Shown here piece by piece: positions 5,268 through 7,193 of a stretch of 7,193 nucleotides of DNA (position 1 is the stretch's first letter; each line of letters begins with the position of its first letter). A model generated the notes under the pieces. That model ran no database searches, had not been told where the DNA came from, and saw only the letters and a program-made list of their open reading frames with translations. The stretch is from Verrucomicrobiales bacterium (GTDB taxonomy: Bacteria; Verrucomicrobiota; Verrucomicrobiia; Verrucomicrobiales; V1-33): assembly GCA_028293305.1 (NCBI GenBank), contig JAQGPD010000502.1:1-7193 (forward strand), written 5' to 3'. A program made the position numbers and the translations under genes.

Positions 5268-6191
5268 ATGAACCGCGGAACCCTGCCCTCAATCTTCCTC
5301 CGCTGCCTCGCCGCAGTCGCCGTGCCATTTCTGGCCGCCTCCTGCCAACACGAGCCCACGCCCGAAAGCGTAAAACCCATCTACGCCAAAATAGATAGGA
5401 AGCGACCCGCCAGTCTGGAGTTCTGGAAAACGAAATCCATCCAGGGCCGGGAAGCCCTCGACTATGGCAGCCGCGTCTCCGCCATGCTCGCCCCCACGGA
5501 TATAACCATTTCCCTCCGCACCGTGCGGACCGCCGACGGCGGGGCCACCGTGAAATGCGGCTTCCAGGGAAAACCGGGAAAATCCTACGGCTTTGGATCC
5601 GCCGTCCCCATTTCGAAAGATGGTTATTTCCTGACCGCCGCCCACTGTGTCGGCCAAAAAGGCAGCACCATCCAGATCCTCGCCAAAACCGCCTCCCCTC
5701 CCGTTACCCTGTCCCTCGCCCGCGTCGTCTGGCGCAGTGACGAAACCAATCCCGCCGAACCCGATCTCGCCATTCTCCACGCCCCTATCAAACCGGAGAT
5801 TTCTGTCAGGATCGCCTCCCCCGGCCTGCTGAAAACCGGGACCCCCATCCTCACCAGCGGCTACGGATCCTTCAAAAAGTCCTGGGCCGGCGGACGTATT
5901 CAATCCATCACCGCACCCCAAACCGCACCCACCGGCGTCACCTGGCGGGAACTCACCCACAGTGCACCATTCACCCCCGGCGACAGCGGCGGCCCCATTC
6001 TTTCGGAGGATGGCGAACTCGTCGGCATCAATTCCCAGATTGTCCTGACAACTCCTGGCTGGCTTCCGTTCGGCCTTGGCTCGTTCGGCTACGACCGTGG
6101 AATCTGCTTCGTCCCCGACCCCGTCTGGCTCGACAGCATCATCCAACGCGACCGAACCAGCCGCGACAGAAAGCACAACATAAAAAAATAA
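5268..6191 (+). CDS. Trypsin-like serine protease, predicted exported lipoprotein
   Basis: Chymotrypsin-fold (Trypsin_2/S1-type) peptidase of 307 residues. The N-terminus has Arg4 and Arg12 around a hydrophobic stretch and then LAAS-Cys26, which fits a lipobox, so the protein is probably secreted and lipid-anchored at Cys26, followed by a Pro/Glu-rich linker. The complete catalytic triad is visible: His126 in TAAHC, Asp166 in PDLAIL, and Ser240 in GDSGGP. No PDZ domain follows, unlike DegP/HtrA enzymes, so a housekeeping chaperone-protease role is not indicated; the substrate is unknown. Start: ATG at 5268 gives a good signal peptide; a TTG at 5253 in the same frame would add five residues and has no support. 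It lies 36 bases after the HEPN stop and 57 bases before menB, all on the same strand, but nothing else ties it to either neighbour. Confidence 0.88.
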   Translation: MNRGTLPSIFLRCLAAVAVPFLAASCQHEPTPESVKPIYAKIDRKRPASLEFWKTKSIQGREALDYGSRVSAMLAPTDITISLRTVRTADGGATVKCGFQGKPGKSYGFGSAVPISKDGYFLTAAHCVGQKGSTIQILAKTASPPVTLSLARVVWRSDETNPAEPDLAILHAPIKPEISVRIASPGLLKTGTPILTSGYGSFKKSWAGGRIQSITAPQTAPTGVTWRELTHSAPFTPGDSGGPILSEDGELVGINSQIVLTTPGWLPFGLGSFGYDRGICFVPDPVWLDSIIQRDRTSRDRKHNIKK

Positions 6192-6248
6192 CCCCACCCG
6201 CCCAAGAATCCCCGCTTCCAATTTCACTCCCCGCCTTTTCAATACCGA

Positions 6249-7061
6249 ATGTGGACCTCCCAAGCTGAATTCACCGACATCCGTTACGAAACCACCGCTG
6301 ACGGCATCGCCAAAATCACCATCAACCGCCCGGAAGTCCGCAACGCCTTCCGTCCGCTGACCGTGCAGGAACTCCTCCGCGCCTTCGACCTCGCCCATGA
6401 GGACCCCAGCGTCGGCGTCATCATCCTAACCGGTGAAGGCGACCTCGCCTTCTGCTCCGGCGGCGACCAGAAAGTCCGCGGCCACGCCGGCTACCTCGGC
6501 GCGGATGGCGTGCCCCGCCTGAACGTTCTCGACCTCCAGAAAAAAATCCGCGGCATTCCCAAGCCAGTCATCGCCATGGTCGCCGGCTATGCCATCGGCG
6601 GCGGCCACGTCCTGCATATCGTGTGCGACCTAACCATCGCCGCGGACAACGCCCGCTTCGGCCAAACCGGACCCAAAGTCGGCTCCTTCGACGGCGGCCT
6701 CGGCTCCAGTTATCTCGCCCGCATTGTCGGCCAGAAAAAAGCCCGCGAAATCTGGTATCTCTGCCGCCAATACGACGCCCAACAGGCGCTCGACATGGGC
6801 CTCGTCAACACCGTCGTCCCCCTCGCCCAGCTTGAGGAAGAAACCGTCAAATGGTGCCGCGAAATCCTTGCCCACTCCCCCATCGCGCTGCGTTGCCTCA
6901 AGGCCGCGCTCAATGCCGACTGCGACGGCCAGATGGGCCTGCTCGATCTCGCCGGCAACGCCACCCTGCTCTACTACATGAGCGAGGAAGCCAAAGAAGG
7001 CAAAAACGCCTTCATCGAAAAGCGGAAGCCCGATTTCTCGAAGTTCCCGCGCGTGCCGTAG
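6249..7061 (+). CDS. menB: 1,4-dihydroxy-2-naphthoyl-CoA synthase (MenB)
   Basis: Crotonase-fold enzyme that closes the second ring of menaquinone by converting O-succinylbenzoyl-CoA to 1,4-dihydroxy-2-naphthoyl-CoA in the cytoplasm. At 270 residues it has the family size. Visible signatures: SGGDQ (70-74), GGGH (117-120), GPKVGSFDGG (141-150) with the catalytic Asp148, YDAQQALDMGLVNTVVP (175-191), and Tyr243 in LLYYM, equivalent to the catalytic tyrosine 258 of E. coli; the C-terminus EGKNAFIEKRKPDFSKFPR is the MenB tail. Gly141, seven residues before Asp148, marks a type I MenB, which uses bound bicarbonate as the base in place of the aspartate found in actinobacterial type II forms. ATG at 6249 has no SD before it; no alternative is better. 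No other men genes are within the window, so the rest of the pathway is elsewhere. Assignment is close to certain. Confidence 0.97.
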   Translation: MWTSQAEFTDIRYETTADGIAKITINRPEVRNAFRPLTVQELLRAFDLAHEDPSVGVIILTGEGDLAFCSGGDQKVRGHAGYLGADGVPRLNVLDLQKKIRGIPKPVIAMVAGYAIGGGHVLHIVCDLTIAADNARFGQTGPKVGSFDGGLGSSYLARIVGQKKAREIWYLCRQYDAQQALDMGLVNTVVPLAQLEEETVKWCREILAHSPIALRCLKAALNADCDGQMGLLDLAGNATLLYYMSEEAKEGKNAFIEKRKPDFSKFPRVP

Positions 7062-7099
7062 CCCCGCAGAAGCCATCGCTTGTTCAAATAGCCCGTGGC

Positions 7100-7143
7100 T
7101 CACGTCGCCCCCGACGTGAATCAAAACAAGCTGCGCGAAGCGC
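7100..7143. repeat. Two hairpins downstream of menB, possible REP-like dispersed repeat
   Basis: TCACGTCG (7100-7107) and CGACGTGA (7112-7119) are perfect 8-bp inverted repeats around CCCC. A second small hairpin, GCGC-GAA-GCGC (7133-7143), follows 13 bases later. The first stem is strong but has no T-run after it on the plus strand, so it is not a classic intrinsic terminator for menB, though it may still help end or stabilise the transcript. The flanking CCCGTGGCT and the paired-hairpin design remind me of short repeated intergenic palindromes in bacterial genomes; copy number cannot be judged from this window. No gene is evident in 7062-7193. Confidence 0.45.
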
Positions 7144-7193
7144 CATCCTTTCTACCAAGGGTCGTGATGTGCCCAACGGCAGAAGCAACAGAA

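Noticed and set aside
5289..6398. 369-residue open frame on the minus strand across the protease and menB start
   Set aside because: It spans two well-supported genes and an intergenic gap, and its translation is Gly/Ala/Asp-rich without motifs.
6630..7124. Minus-strand open frame starting in the hairpin downstream of menB
   Set aside because: Nearly all of it is antisense to menB, and its start lies in the palindrome; no protein family is recognisable.
7157..7193. Possible start of a further plus-strand gene (AAGG then ATG at 7167)
   Set aside because: Only nine codons are visible before the window ends, too little to support a gene.

Overview
The window is G+C-rich and bacterial, with six complete genes and one gene cut by the left edge. 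Gene content and style suggest Verrucomicrobiota, held only moderately: a SpeA-type arginine decarboxylase, a type I MenB (menaquinone), a eukaryote-like SET methyltransferase, and several genes with little or no Shine-Dalgarno (SD) signal. No rRNA, tRNA, CRISPR array, transposase or integrase is visible.

Layout, left to right. (1) 1-1152 (+): 3' part of a MATE-family multidrug/cation efflux transporter. (2) 1157-1241: a degenerate 17-bp tandem repeat between convergent genes. (3) 1277-1834 (-): a small SET-domain lysine methyltransferase with an intact post-SET zinc cluster. (4) 1835-2182: a 348-bp divergent intergenic region with an AT-rich patch, a candidate promoter for the SET gene, three TTCCCC boxes at exact 10-bp spacing, and a bulged hairpin just before the next start codon. 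(5) 2183-4150 (+): speA, biosynthetic arginine decarboxylase, first step of the agmatine route to polyamines. (6) 4173-5231: a compact two-gene module, winged-helix plus minimal nucleotidyltransferase (MNT) followed by an overlapping HEPN-type protein, preceded by two operator-like palindromes 21 bp apart. (7) 5268-6191 (+): an exported, probably lipid-anchored trypsin-like serine protease. (8) 6249-7061 (+): menB, naphthoate synthase of menaquinone biosynthesis. (9) 7062-7193: non-coding tail with a strong hairpin that may be part of a dispersed repeat.

The speA, menB, transporter and protease genes look like ordinary chromosomal housekeeping or accessory genes without an obvious shared pathway. 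The part most worth attention is the MNT/HEPN pair. It has the organisation of a self-regulated toxin-antitoxin module, with a DNA-binding domain fused to the nucleotidyltransferase and translational coupling to the HEPN partner. The HEPN active-site motif, however, lacks the canonical histidine.
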